Source: Barrientosiimonas humi (lineage in GTDB: Bacteria > Actinomycetota > Actinomycetes > Actinomycetales > Dermatophilaceae). Taken from it: 64,000 bases of DNA. Shown in pieces: positions 40,990-55,309 of the stretch. Location of the stretch: positions 1,519,375 to 1,583,374 of the forward strand of contig NZ_VFOK01000001.1 of the NCBI RefSeq assembly GCF_006716095.1. The letters run 5' to 3'. Numbering within the stretch: position 1 is the first letter of the stretch; every line of letters starts with the position of its first letter. Below the pieces are notes generated by a model, which worked only from the letters and a program-made list of their open reading frames with translations, did not search any database and had not been told where the DNA came from. The translations under genes and the position numbers were made by a program.

Positions 40990-41610
40990 TCAGGACTGCT
41001 GCTCGCCCATCCCGTCGATCACCGCGTCGGCGACCTCGCGCATGCCGAGGCGCCGGTCCATCGCGGCCTTCTGGATCCAGCGGAACGCTGCCGGCTCGTC
41101 GATGTCGAGCCGCTTCATCAGGATGCCCTTGGCCCGGTCGAGCCGCTTGCGGGTCTCCAGCCGCTCCCCCAGGTCGGCCACCTCGGCGGCCAGCGCCGCC
41201 CGCTCGGCCCAGCGGGCTCGCGCCACCGCGATCGCCGGGCGCAGGTCGTCGACCCCGAACGGCTTGACGACGTACGCCATCACCCCGGCCTCGCGCGCCC
41301 GCTCGACCAGCTGCTCGTCGCTGAACGCGGTGAGCAGCACGACCGGCGCCAGGTTGGCCTCGGCAATCTGCTCGGCGGCGGTGATGCCGTCCAGGCGCGG
41401 CATCTTGATGTCCATGAGCACCAGGTCCGGCTCGGTCTCGCGCGCGGTCGCGACGGCCTGCTCGCCGTCGCCGACCTCGCCGACGACCTCGTGGCCGATC
41501 TCGCGCAGCATCTCCGCGATGTCCATGCGGATCAGCGCCTCGTCCTCGGCGACCAGCACGCGCAGCTGGGTCGGCGACGAGCTGGGCGGGGTCTGCTCGG
41601 TGCTGCTCAC
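40990..41610 (-). CDS. pdtaR: ANTAR-domain two-component response regulator (PdtaR-like)
   Basis: 206 residues. The receiver domain is LRVLVAEDEALIRMDIAEML (about 16-35, acidic pocket ED), DLVLMDIKMPRLDG with the phosphoacceptor Asp near 67, LTAFSD (Thr) and YVVKPF (Lys). A coiled-coil stretch (ARARWAERAALAAEVADLGERLETRKRLDRAKGIL) leads into the ANTAR RNA-binding domain, KGILMKRLDIDEPAAFRWIQKAAMDRRLGMREVADAVI. Phosphorylated PdtaR-type proteins dimerise and bind paired hairpin loops in mRNA to prevent termination. The start GTG 41610 is 6 nt from a TAGGCT -10 box (leaderless). The partner kinase PdtaS is not in this window. Position between livJ and pyk is conserved in actinomycetes. Confidence 0.92.
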   Translation of the reverse strand: MSSTEQTPPSSSPTQLRVLVAEDEALIRMDIAEMLREIGHEVVGEVGDGEQAVATARETEPDLVLMDIKMPRLDGITAAEQIAEANLAPVVLLTAFSDEQLVERAREAGVMAYVVKPFGVDDLRPAIAVARARWAERAALAAEVADLGERLETRKRLDRAKGILMKRLDIDEPAAFRWIQKAAMDRRLGMREVADAVIDGMGEQQS

Positions 41611-41616
41611 CGGGTC

Positions 41617-41622
41617 AGCCTA
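41617..41622 (-). promoter_or_regulatory. -10 box TAGGCT, leaderless promoter of pdtaR
   Basis: TAGGCT on the minus strand, 6 nt before GTG 41610. A GTAC-N6-GTAC dyad lies just upstream at 41630-41643. Confidence 0.5.
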
Positions 41623-41728
41623 GCCAGGCGTACCGGCGCGTACGACACCCTCGGCCAGCCGCGTCGCGCCACCTTCTCGCCCACCCGGCGCGGCCCCTGG
41701 CAGGGCGCCTGACGCCGCTGCGCGCCGG

Positions 41729-41758
41729 TTGGGTGGCCGCTCGGCGTTCGGCTACCGT
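41729..41758 (+). promoter_or_regulatory. Promoter of the tRNA-like gene, TTGGGT-18 nt-TACCGT
   Basis: The -35 TTGGGT (41729-41734), an 18-nt spacer and the -10 TACCGT (41753-41758) are 11 nt before the mature 5' end. This points to a transcribed single-gene unit. Confidence 0.5.
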
Positions 41759-41769
41759 GTGCTGCGCTG

Positions 41770-41843
41770 GCCCCGGTATTCCAACTGGCAGAGAAGGCGG
41801 CCTCAAACTCCGCACAGTGTGGGTTCGAATCCCACTCGGGGCA
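41770..41843 (+). tRNA. tRNA-Leu(CAA)-like RNA with class I (short) variable loop
   Basis: A 74-nt cloverleaf. The 7-bp acceptor is GCCCCGG/TCGGGGC with discriminator A73; the linker is TA. A weak D-stem (TTC/GAA) has loop AACTGGCA carrying the GG pair. The anticodon stem GCGGC/TCCGC has a C-T mismatch at the closing pair, and loop CTCAAAC gives anticodon CAA. The variable loop is only 5 nt (ACAGT). The T-arm is GTGGG-TTCGAAT-CCCAC; CCA is not encoded. Bacterial leucine tRNAs are class II with a long variable arm, so this molecule is either a non-canonical tRNA or a tRNA-derived RNA. Its own promoter and the strong terminator at 41888 show it is a transcription unit. Decoding as Leu is unproven. 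Confidence 0.8.
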
Positions 41844-41887
41844 CTCGCGATCCGATCACCCGCCGCGACGACGGCGGCACACATACG

Positions 41888-41924
41888 ACGACGGCGGACC
41901 ACGTCTTACGTGGGCCGCCGTCGT
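41888..41924. terminator. Strong bidirectional terminator between the tRNA and pyk
   Basis: A 17-bp stem with one A-G mismatch and a CTT loop (ACGACGGCGG...CCGCCGTCGT). It is followed on the plus strand by TGGTTTCTG. It lies 45 nt after the tRNA and 41 nt past the convergent pyk stop. Confidence 0.85.
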
Positions 41925-41965
41925 GGTTTCTGTGCCGCCGTCGACGATGCCGGGGCGGGTGGGGC

Positions 41966-43432
41966 CTACTCCGGGGCGTCGCCGTTCTCGAGCTCGGCGT
42001 ACGCCGGCGCCACCTTGTTCTTCGCGTCACCCATGACGTGCACGCGCAAGGCGTTGGTGGAGCCGGGGATGCCGGGCGGGGAGCCGGCGACGATGACGAC
42101 CTGGTCGCCCTCGACGCAGCGGGCGCACGCCAGCAGCGACTCGTCGACCTGCATGGCCATCTGGTCGGTGTGCTTGACCTCGGGCACCAGGAACGTCTCG
42201 ATGCCCCAGACCAGCGTGAGCTGGCTGCGCACCTCGGCGTTGGGCGTGAACGCGATCATCCGGCGCGGGTTGCGCAGCCGGGCCATCCGCTTGGCGGAGT
42301 CGCCGGTGGTGGTGAACACGATGAGCGCCCGCAGGTCGAGCACGTCACCGATGGTGGCGGCGGCCTTGGTGACCGCGCCGCCCTTGGTGCGCGGCGGGTG
42401 GTCCAGGCTCGGGATCAGCTCGAGGCCGTGCTCCTCGGTCGACTCGATGATGCTCGCCATGGTGCGCACCGCCTCGATCGGGTACGCCCCGACGCTGCTC
42501 TCGCCGGACAGCATGATCGCGTCGGCGCCGTCGAGCACCGCGTTGGCGCAGTCGGAGGCCTCGGCGCGAGTGGGGCGCGGGTTCTCGATCATCGACTCCA
42601 GCACCTGGGTCGCGACGATGACCGGCTTGGCGTTGCTGCGGGCCAGGGTGACCGCCTGCTTCTGCACCAGCGGCACCTCCTCGAGCGGCAGCTCGACGCC
42701 GAGGTCGCCGCGGGCGACCATGATCGCGTCGAACGCCCGGACGATCTCGGTGAGGTTCTCGACGGCCTGCGGCTTCTCGATCTTGGCGATGACCGGTAGC
42801 CGCACCCCCTCCTCGTCCATGATCTCGTGCACCCGCGCGATGTCGTCGGCGCTGCGCACGAAGGACAGCGCGATCATGTCGGCGCGCAGCCCGAGCGCCC
42901 AGCGCAGGTCGTCCTCGTCCTTCTCCGACAGCGCCGGCACGCTCACCGCGACGCCGGGCAGGTTGATGCCCTTGTTGTTGGAGACCGTGCCGCCGACCAC
43001 GACCTCGGCGACGACGTCGGTTCCGGTCACCGCGGTGGCCCGCAGGCACACCTTGCCGTCGTCGATGAGCAGCAGGTCACCGGCCCGGACGTCGCCGGGC
43101 AGCCCCTTGTACGTCGTCGACACCCGCTCCTGGTCGCCCTGGACGTCGTCGGTCGTGATGGTGAACGTGTCGCCCGGCGCGAGCCCGATCGGTCCCTCGG
43201 CGAACCGGCCGGTGCGGATCTTCGGCCCCTGCAGGTCGACGAGGATCCCGACCGCGTGGCCGGTCTCGTCGCTGGCCCGACGCACGTGCTCGTAGACCTT
43301 CTCGTGGTCCTCGTAGGACCCGTGCGACAGGTTCAGCCGAGCGACGTCCATGCCGGCGGTGACCAGCTCCAGGATGCGCTCGTAGGTGCTCGTGGCAGGC
43401 CCGAGCGTGGCAACGATCTTGGCGCGACGCAT
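41966..43432 (-). CDS. pyk: Pyruvate kinase
   Basis: 488 residues, normal length. It converts phosphoenolpyruvate and ADP to pyruvate and ATP. MRRAKIVATLGPATSTYERI opens the TIM barrel, with ARLNLSHGSYEDH, the substrate/metal site VIAKIEKPQAVENL (catalytic Lys) and IMVARGDLGVELP. ATQVLESMIENPRPTRAEASDCANAVLDG completes the signature, and the C-terminal allosteric domain is intact. The start ATG 43432 lies 7 nt behind TACGCT, so it is likely leaderless. gltD ends 74 nt upstream; that gap holds a GTAC-N6-GTAG dyad at 43480. Convergent with the tRNA gene. Confidence 0.97.
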   Translation of the reverse strand: MRRAKIVATLGPATSTYERILELVTAGMDVARLNLSHGSYEDHEKVYEHVRRASDETGHAVGILVDLQGPKIRTGRFAEGPIGLAPGDTFTITTDDVQGDQERVSTTYKGLPGDVRAGDLLLIDDGKVCLRATAVTGTDVVAEVVVGGTVSNNKGINLPGVAVSVPALSEKDEDDLRWALGLRADMIALSFVRSADDIARVHEIMDEEGVRLPVIAKIEKPQAVENLTEIVRAFDAIMVARGDLGVELPLEEVPLVQKQAVTLARSNAKPVIVATQVLESMIENPRPTRAEASDCANAVLDGADAIMLSGESSVGAYPIEAVRTMASIIESTEEHGLELIPSLDHPPRTKGGAVTKAAATIGDVLDLRALIVFTTTGDSAKRMARLRNPRRMIAFTPNAEVRSQLTLVWGIETFLVPEVKHTDQMAMQVDESLLACARCVEGDQVVIVAGSPPGIPGSTNALRVHVMGDAKNKVAPAYAELENGDAPE

Positions 43433-43439
43433 GGTGACC

Positions 43440-43445
43440 AGCGTA
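43440..43445 (-). promoter_or_regulatory. -10 box TACGCT, leaderless promoter of pyk
   Basis: TACGCT on the minus strand ends 7 nt before ATG 43432, giving pyk its own promoter separate from gltBD. Confidence 0.45.
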
Positions 43446-43479
43446 GTGAGGTCGGACCACCCGCCCAGGGGTGTCCGTC

Positions 43480-43493
43480 GTACGGTCGAGTAG
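43480..43493. promoter_or_regulatory. GTAC-GGTCGA-GTAG dyad upstream of pyk
   Basis: Same form as 9599-9612 (GTAC-N6-GTAG) but outside the glycan locus. It lies ~35 nt upstream of the pyk -10. It shows that the motif family is not confined to surface genes. Confidence 0.3.
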
Positions 43494-43506
43494 GTTCGGC
43501 GCTCCC

Positions 43507-44959
43507 TCAGACCGCCAGCGGGCGGTCGGTCGGACGCACCGGAGCCGGCAGCGTGGAGTCGCCGGTGAGGTAGGCGTCGATCGCGCGCGCGGCCGAGCGG
43601 CCCTCGGCGATCGCCCACACGATCAGCGACTGACCGCGCCCCGCGTCGCCGGCGACGAACACGCCCGGGACGTTGGTGAGGTAGGACCCGTCGCGCGCGA
43701 TGTTGGTGCGGTCGTCGGTCTCCAGCTCCAGCTGCTCGACGATGCCCTCGCCCTCGGGGCCGAGGAAGCCCATCGCGAGCAGCACCAGCTGCGCGGGGAT
43801 CTCCCGCTCGGTGCCCTCGATCTCCTCGAAGCCGCCGGCCTCGGTGCGCTCGACCTCGACGAGCCGCAGCGCGCGCACCTTGCCCTGCTCGTCGGCGAGC
43901 ACCTGCTTGGTGCTGGTGGCGTAGACCCGGTCGCCGCCCTCCTCGTGGGCGCTCGCGACACGGAACAGCATGGGGTACGTCGGCCACGGGTGAGCGGGTG
44001 AGCGCTGCTCCCCCGGCTGGGGCATGATCTCCAGCGACGTGATCGACCGGGCACCCTGCCGGATGGCGGTGCCGAGGCAGTCGGCGCCGGTGTCGCCGCC
44101 GCCGATGATGACGACGTCCTTGTCGGTCGCGAGGATCTGGTCCTCGACGGTCTCGCCGAGCGCGACCCGGTTGGCGTCGGGCAGGTAGTCCATCGCCTGC
44201 ACGACCCCGTCGAGGTCGCCGCCCTCGACCGGCAGCCCGCGCGGCACGGTGGCGCCGGTGGCCAGCAGCACCGCGTCGTAGCGCTGGCGCAGCTGCTCGC
44301 CGGTGATGTCCTTGCCCACCTCGGTGCCGCAGCGGAAGCGGGTGCCCTCGGCGGTCATCTGCTCCAGCCGCCGGTCCAGCACCGACTTCTCCATCTTGAA
44401 CTCGGGGATGCCGTACCGCATCAGCCCGCCGGGCTTGTCGGCCCGCTCGTAGACCGCGACGGTGTGCCCGGCGCGGGTCAGCTGCTGGGCGGCCGCGAGC
44501 CCGGCCGGGCCGGACCCGATGACGGCGACGGTCTTGCCGGTGAGCCGCTCCGGCACCTCGGGCACGACCGTGCCGGCCTCGAAGGCCTCCTCGATGGTGC
44601 GCAGCTCGACCTGCTTGATCGTGACGGGGTCCTGGCTGATGCCGAGCACGCACGCGGACTCGCACGGCGCCGGGCACAGCCGCCCGGTGAACTCCGGGAA
44701 GTTGTTGGTGGCGTGCAGCCGCTCGATGCCGTCGTCCCACTCGCCCTTGCGGGCCAGGTCGTTCCACTCGGGGATCAGGTTGCCGAGCGGACAGCCCTGG
44801 TGGCAGAACGGGATGCCGCAGTCCATGCAGCGCCCGGCCTGGCGCTGCAGCTCGCCGCGCTCCTGCTCCTCGTAGACCTCGCGCCAGTCCTTGATGCGCA
44901 CCGGCACGGGCCGGCGCTGCGGCAGCTGCCGCTCGCGAACGGTGAGGAATCCTCGGGGG

Positions 44960-44967
<8 letters not shown>
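43507..44967 (-). CDS. gltD: Glutamate synthase small (beta) subunit
   Basis: 486 residues. The N-terminal domain binds two [4Fe-4S] clusters through [17 protein letters not shown] (47-63) and [12 protein letters not shown] (about 97-108). The FAD site is [16 protein letters not shown] and the NADPH site [16 protein letters not shown]. The C-terminal [25 protein letters not shown] closes the flavin fold. It oxidises NADPH and feeds electrons to GltB for glutamate synthesis from glutamine and 2-oxoglutarate. The start GTG 44967 has a GGAGG site inside gltB and overlaps the gltB stop by 8 nt. Confidence 0.97.
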
Positions 44968-49498
<4,531 letters not shown>

Positions 49499-49634
49499 GC
49501 GCGTGTCCTGTCTCTCGGACCTCGGCGCGCGCCCTGCTTGGCCTGCGTGACGGGGCTGGCCGGATGGGGGTCGCGCCGAAGTGATCGGCGGTCCACCAGC
49601 AGGACGTCGTTGGCCGGCGTGGTCGGGTCTGCAC

Positions 49635-49664
49635 ACTCTACTCGCGCCAGCCGGGGTCTCACAA
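49635..49664 (-). promoter_or_regulatory. gltB promoter TTGTGA-18 nt-TAGAGT
   Basis: The -35 TTGTGA (49664-49659), an 18-nt spacer and the -10 TAGAGT (49640-49635) lie about 137 nt before ATG 49498. A direct repeat GTGAGA flanks the -35 region (one copy at the lgt end, one over the -35), a possible regulator site. The ~130-nt leader shows no riboswitch I can recognise. Confidence 0.5.
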
Positions 49665-49678
49665 ACTGGTCTGCTATC

Positions 49679-50572
49679 TCACGATGTGGGACGTTCGGCC
49701 GTCGGTGGTACGTCCTCGGCCGGCTCCTCCCCCCCGCGCGGCCGCGGCGGGTTGCGCCGCCACAGCCAGAACAGGGTGACGCCGAGCAGGAAGACGATCA
49801 TCGACATCCACACGTTGACCCGCAGGCCGAGGATGCGGTTGGCCGGGTCGGTGCGCATCAGCTCGAAGACGATGCGCCCCATCGGGTAGAGCAGGACGTA
49901 CAGCGCCAGCGACTGGCCGCGCCGCAGCACCCCGCGCCGGTCGAGCAGCAGGATGATCGCGGCCATCACCAGGCACCAGATCGCCTCGTAGAGGAACGTC
50001 GGGTGGAAGTAGCCCTCGACGATCGGCTGCCCGGCGGCGTCGCGCAGCGCCTGCCCGTCGGAGCCCATCCGATGGATCTCCAGCGCCCACGGCACCGTGG
50101 TGGGCTCGCCGTACAGCTCGTTGTTGAAGTAGTTGCCGACCCGGCCCATCGCCTGGGCGATGGCGACGCCCGGCACGGCGGCGTCGGCGTAGTCGAGGAA
50201 GGAGATACCGGCCCGGCGGCACCCGATCCACACCCCGACCGCGCCGAGCGCGACGGCGCCCCAGATGCCGAGGCCGCCCTCCCAGATCTTGACCGCGTCG
50301 AGCGGGCGGCCGCCCTCGCCGAAGTAGGGCTGCGGCGTGGTGATGACGTGGTAGATGCGGCCGCCGAGGATGCCGAACGGCACGCCCCAGTAGGCGACGT
50401 TGAGCGCCTCGTCGGGGTCGTAACCGCGGTCGGCGAGCCGGCGCCCGCACAGCCAGATGGCGACGGCGATGCCGGCGAGGATGCACAGGGCGTACGCCCG
50501 CAGCGGCAGCGGACCGAGCCACAGGATCGAGGACGTCGGGCTCGGGATGCTGGCGGGCAGCGCGGCGGTCAT
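49679..50572 (-). CDS. lgt: Prolipoprotein diacylglyceryl transferase
   Basis: 297 residues with about seven membrane segments. It transfers diacylglycerol to the lipobox Cys of prolipoproteins such as the LivJ encoded nearby. Conserved pieces are PLRAYALCILAGIAVAIWL, GGRIYHVITT (Tyr-His), IWEGGLGIWGAVALG, and the signature AQAMGRVGNYFNNELYGEPT with the essential Arg and Asn. HPTFLYEAIW and RTDPANRILGLRVNVW follow. A ~30-residue Pro/Glu-rich cytosolic tail ends the protein. The start ATG 50572 is 13 nt after the DsbA-like gene. Its place between trpA and gltB is conserved in actinomycetes. Confidence 0.97.
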   Translation of the reverse strand: MTAALPASIPSPTSSILWLGPLPLRAYALCILAGIAVAIWLCGRRLADRGYDPDEALNVAYWGVPFGILGGRIYHVITTPQPYFGEGGRPLDAVKIWEGGLGIWGAVALGAVGVWIGCRRAGISFLDYADAAVPGVAIAQAMGRVGNYFNNELYGEPTTVPWALEIHRMGSDGQALRDAAGQPIVEGYFHPTFLYEAIWCLVMAAIILLLDRRGVLRRGQSLALYVLLYPMGRIVFELMRTDPANRILGLRVNVWMSMIVFLLGVTLFWLWRRNPPRPRGGEEPAEDVPPTAERPTS

Positions 50573-50585
50573 CGTCGGTCCCCGC

Positions 50586-51326
50586 TCACGACGCGGCCTG
50601 CAGGACCGACGGCCAGGTGTTCGGGGTGGTGAGCAGACGCTTCAGGGCGGTCTCCTCCAGCGGCTCGCCGCCGACCAGGACGGTGGGGGTGCCCTCGACC
50701 CCGTCGTCGCCGGAGGCCTTCTCGGTGTCGTCGACGTAGTCGTCGTAGGTGCCGCCGGCCATGCAGGAGTCGAACGTCGTGCGCGCGCTGCCGGTGATGC
50801 CGGCCGTGGTCGCGGCCTGCTTCAGGGTGGCGTCGGAGTAGCCGTCGCCCTCGCGTTCGGGCTGCGCGGCGAAGACCGCCGCGTGGAACTCGGGGAACCG
50901 GCCCGCGTCGGACGCGCAGAAGGCGGCGTTGGCGGCGCGCTTGGAGGAGTCGTTGTCGAGGTTGCCGTCGAGGAAGGACATCAGGTGCACCACCAGCTTG
51001 ATGTCGCCGGCCTTGGCCATCTCGAAGATCGACCTGCCGTTGCGCTCCTCCAGCTGCCCGCAGACGGGGCACTGGAAGTCCTCGTAGAGGTCGACCGTGG
51101 GGACGCCCGGCCTCGCGGCGCCCGGGTAGGCCACGACGCCGGCGCCCGCGGGGTTGCCGCCCTTGGGCGGGGTGGCATCCAGGCTGCCGAACGGGTCGGT
51201 GCGCAGCCAGGCGATGCCGCCGACGATGACCAGGGCCACCGCGATCACCGCGGCGATCAGGACCTTGGAGGGCCCCTCCGGTGGCTGGTTGGCCTTGAGC
51301 TTGTCGGCTGCATCCGGGCGCGGCAC
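50586..51326 (-). CDS. Membrane-anchored DsbA-like thioredoxin (Thioredoxin_4)
   Basis: 246 residues. A short basic N-terminus and one membrane anchor (about 21-41, KVLIAAVIAVALVIVGGIAWL) place the rest outside. The thioredoxin fold has DLYEDFQCPVCGQLEE, with the redox motif CPVC at about 87-90, and the cis-Pro loop VEGTPTVLVGG near residue 215. Two further cysteines (FCASD, SCMAG) may form a structural disulphide. It should introduce or shuffle disulphides in exported proteins. The start GTG 51326 has AGGAG. It follows a MauE/DoxX gene, a pairing typical of MauD/MauE-like redox partners. Candidate clients include the Cys-rich Tat protein at 34088, by inference only. Confidence 0.88.
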   Translation of the reverse strand: MPRPDAADKLKANQPPEGPSKVLIAAVIAVALVIVGGIAWLRTDPFGSLDATPPKGGNPAGAGVVAYPGAARPGVPTVDLYEDFQCPVCGQLEERNGRSIFEMAKAGDIKLVVHLMSFLDGNLDNDSSKRAANAAFCASDAGRFPEFHAAVFAAQPEREGDGYSDATLKQAATTAGITGSARTTFDSCMAGGTYDDYVDDTEKASGDDGVEGTPTVLVGGEPLEETALKRLLTTPNTWPSVLQAAS

Positions 51327-51427
51327 GGATCACTCCTCGCGGAACGTCGGGACGGCACCGCTGCGGCGCCCGCGTCAAGGGTAGGTCGGCCCCCTGCGTG
51401 CAGGTGGGGCGACCCACCCGCGACCGG

Positions 51428-51447
51428 CCGGCGGATCAGGCCGCCGG
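51428..51447. terminator. Hairpin just after the MauE-like gene
   Basis: CCGGCGG-ATCAGG-CCGCCGG, 8 nt beyond the stop at 51456. It may end or attenuate the trp transcript before the DsbA-like/lgt pair. The remaining gap (to 51327) shows no clear -35/-10. Confidence 0.5.
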
Positions 51448-51455
51448 GTGCGACC

Positions 51456-51920
51456 TCAGGTGCCCCACAGCCGCCGGTCCAGGCTCGCCGGGGTGCGCGG
51501 GCGCACGACCAGCCAGGCGGCCGCGAGCGCCAGCGCCGCGTCGCGCACGATCTCCTGCAGGTAGGCCGTCTGGTCGACGCCGACCTGGCCCCCGCCGCCG
51601 AAGCAGCCGCAGTCGATGCTCAGCCCGCGCGCCCAGGCCGAGGCGATGCCGGCGACGAAGGCGATCATGAGCAGCCCGCCGAGCAGCGCGGACCCGCGGG
51701 TGAGCAGGCCGAGGACGAGCAGCGCGCCGAGCGTCACCTCGACGAACGGCAGCATGGTCCCGACGAGGTCGGCGACGCCGGTCGGCATCAGCCGGTACGC
51801 CCGGGTCGCCGCGCGCGACCCGCTCAGGTCGTCCAGCTTGAGCCAGCCCGCGACGATGAGCACCCCGCCGAGGGCGAGCCGCAGCACGAGGCCGACGGCG
51901 TCCTTGACCCGTGGGGTCAC
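51456..51920 (-). CDS. MauE/DoxX-family membrane protein
   Basis: 154 residues with four membrane segments: VGLVLRLALGGVLIVAGWLKL, VGTMLPFVEVTLGALLVLGLL, LLGGLLMIAFVAGIASAWARG and the last around AALALAAAWLVV. The motif IDCGCFGGGGQ carries the vicinal Cys pair typical of MauE-type proteins. These pass electrons across the membrane to, or otherwise serve, thioredoxin-like partners. The next gene encodes exactly such a partner. The start GTG 51920 overlaps the trpA stop (GTGA), so it is translated with the trp genes even though its role is redox. Confidence 0.85.
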   Translation of the reverse strand: MTPRVKDAVGLVLRLALGGVLIVAGWLKLDDLSGSRAATRAYRLMPTGVADLVGTMLPFVEVTLGALLVLGLLTRGSALLGGLLMIAFVAGIASAWARGLSIDCGCFGGGGQVGVDQTAYLQEIVRDAALALAAAWLVVRPRTPASLDRRLWGT

Positions 51921-52716
51921 CGACCGCCCTCGCGGGCGCCGGCGGCCAGCTCGCGGGCGAGGGCCCGCAGGTCGGCGAGCCCCGTGTCGGGGTCGGGGGC
52001 GTCGACCAGGGTGCGCACCAGCGCCGAGCCGACGATCACGCCGTCGGCGAACCCGGCGACCTGGGCGACCTGCTCGCGGGTGGACACGCCGAGCCCGACG
52101 CACAGCGGCAGGTCGGTGACGGCGCGGGTGCGCTCGACGAGCGCACCCGCGGCGTCGCCCACGCTGGTGCGCGCACCGGTCACGCCCATGAGCGCCGCGA
52201 CGTAGACGAAGCCGCGCGCGGCGCCGGTGGTCATCCTGAGCCGCTCGGTGGTCGAGCTGGGCGCGACGAGGAAGATCCGGTCCAGGTCGTGCCGGTCGCT
52301 CGCCTCGATCCACTCCTGCGCCTCGTCGGGCACCAGGTCGGGCGTGATCAGCCCGGAGCCGCCGGCCGCCGACAGGTCGGCGGCGAACCGGTCGACGCCG
52401 TAGTGCAGGACGGGGTTCCAGTAGGTCATGACGACCGCGGCCGCGCCGGCCTCGTGCACCGCGCGGACGGCCGTGAACACGTCGCGCACGCGCACGCCGC
52501 CCTCGAGCGCGCGGGTGGCGGCGGTCTGGATGACCGGGCCGTCCATCAGCGGGTCGGTGTAGGGCAGCCCCACCTCGACGATGTCGACGCCGGACTCGAC
52601 CAGCGCACGGACGGCCCGGACCGACCCCTCGACGTCGGGGAAGCCGACCGGCAGGTAGCCGACGAGCGCGGCGCGACCCTCGTCCTTGGCGCGGGCGAGG
52701 ACCTCGGAGACGGCGG

Positions 52717-52720
<4 letters not shown>
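51917..52720 (-). CDS. trpA: Tryptophan synthase alpha subunit
   Basis: 267 residues, normal length. It cleaves indole-3-glycerol phosphate to indole. [22 protein letters not shown] opens the barrel. [21 protein letters not shown] carries the catalytic Glu and Asp, and GVTGARTSV and the phosphate loop [28 protein letters not shown] follow. The start ATG 52720 overlaps the trpB stop (ATGA). A few residues at the C-terminus ([13 protein letters not shown]) are unremarkable. Confidence 0.97.
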
Positions 52721-54089
<1,369 letters not shown>

Positions 54090-54093
<4 letters not shown>

Positions 54094-54890
54094 CGGCGCA
54101 CCCCCAGCGGGACGCGCATCGCCCGCACGTTGCTCGCGACGTCGCCGGCACCGGTGACCAGCGCCTCGCCGACCAGCACGGCGTCGGCACCGGCCGCGGC
54201 GTAGTCGGCGGCGTCGGCCGGGCCGCGCACGCCGGACTCGGCGACGGTGACCCGGTCGCCCGGGATGCCCGCGGCCACCTCGGCGAACACGCCGCGGTCG
54301 ACCTCGAGGGTCTTCAGGTTGCGGGCGTTGACCCCGATCAGCTCGGCGCCGAGGGCGACGGCGCGCTCGGCCTCGCCCGTGTCGTGCACCTCGACCAGGG
54401 CGGTCATGCCGAGCTCGGTGACGAGGGCGTACAGCTCGTGCAGCAGGTCGTCCCCGAGCGCGGCCACGATGAGCAGCACCACGTCGGCGCCGTGCGCGCG
54501 GGCCTCGACCACCTGGTAGGGCTCGACGACGAAGTCCTTGCGCAGCAGCGGCGTGTCGACCGCGGCCCGCACCGCGTCCAGGTCGGCCAGGCTGCCGCCG
54601 AACCGGCGCTGCTCGGTGAGCACCGAGATGACGTCGGCGCCGCCGCGGGCGTACGCCTGGGCCAGCTCGGCCGGGTCGGGGATGTCGGCGAGCGCGCCCT
54701 TGCTGGGGCTCTTGCGCTTGACCTCGGCGATGACGCTCAGCGCCGCCGGGTCGCGCAGGGCGTCGATGACAGGACGGGCGGGAGGGGCTGCGTCGGCGAG
54801 GTCGCGGACCTGCGCGAGGGGGCGAGCACGCTCCCGGTCGGCGAGGTCGGCACGCACGCCGACGATGATCTCGTCGAGAACGGTGGGCAC
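54090..54890 (-). CDS. trpC: Indole-3-glycerol phosphate synthase
   Basis: 266 residues from GTG 54890. [13 protein letters not shown] has the catalytic Lys, and [14 protein letters not shown] and [28 protein letters not shown] (second Lys) follow. Then come [14 protein letters not shown] and the phosphate-binding [30 protein letters not shown]. It closes the indole ring from CdRP. It lies 10 nt beyond the small membrane protein gene (54901) and overlaps trpB by 4 nt. trpD and trpF are not in the window, as is common in actinomycetes, where they are unlinked or PriA replaces TrpF. Confidence 0.97.
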
Positions 54891-54900
54891 CCGCCCAAGA

Positions 54901-55194
54901 TTACTCGGCGGAACGCTCGTCCCCGCGGCCGGTCCGGCCCTCGGAAGCCCGCGACTCGGCCAGCGCGTGACGCTTGGCGGCGACCCCGAAACCGGCCTTG
55001 GCCAGCACGATCGCACCGATCAGGCCGAGCACCCCGATGACGATCCCGATGATCAGGATCGGGTCGTTGTTGATGTAGATCCCGAGCGCGATGATCGCCG
55101 AGCTGATCAGCAGCAGGATGACGCCGACCCATGCGGCAACGCTGCTGCCGTGGTCGTCGGTACTGCCGTGGTGAACGCTGCTGCCGTCGGCCAT
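54901..55194 (-). CDS. Small two-pass membrane protein of the trp region (DUF6704-like)
   Basis: 97 residues from ATG 55194. A His/Gly/Ser-rich N-terminus ([18 protein letters not shown]) precedes two membrane segments (about 19-40 and 45-67, [17 protein letters not shown] and [22 protein letters not shown]). A charged tail follows. Small proteins with an HGxSxAAW start and two helices sit between trpE-side genes and trpC in many actinomycetes; the DUF number is from memory and uncertain. Function unknown. Its conserved place within trp suggests a link to the pathway or merely to the operon. Confidence 0.75.
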   Translation of the reverse strand: MADGSSVHHGSTDDHGSSVAAWVGVILLLISSAIIALGIYINNDPILIIGIVIGVLGLIGAIVLAKAGFGVAAKRHALAESRASEGRTGRGDERSAE

Positions 55195-55309
55195 CCGCCG
55201 AGTCTCCTTGTTCGTCGGTCTCGGTCCTCCTCCGCCCGGCCGTCGCACGCTCCGGCCGGTCGGCATCGTCGCCGAGACGAGTTCTTGCCTCGTGTCGCGC
55301 GACATTGTG

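Noticed and set aside
49499-49634. Riboswitch in the gltB leader
   Set aside because: A ~130-nt leader exists, but I could not fold a known glutamine or other riboswitch core from it.
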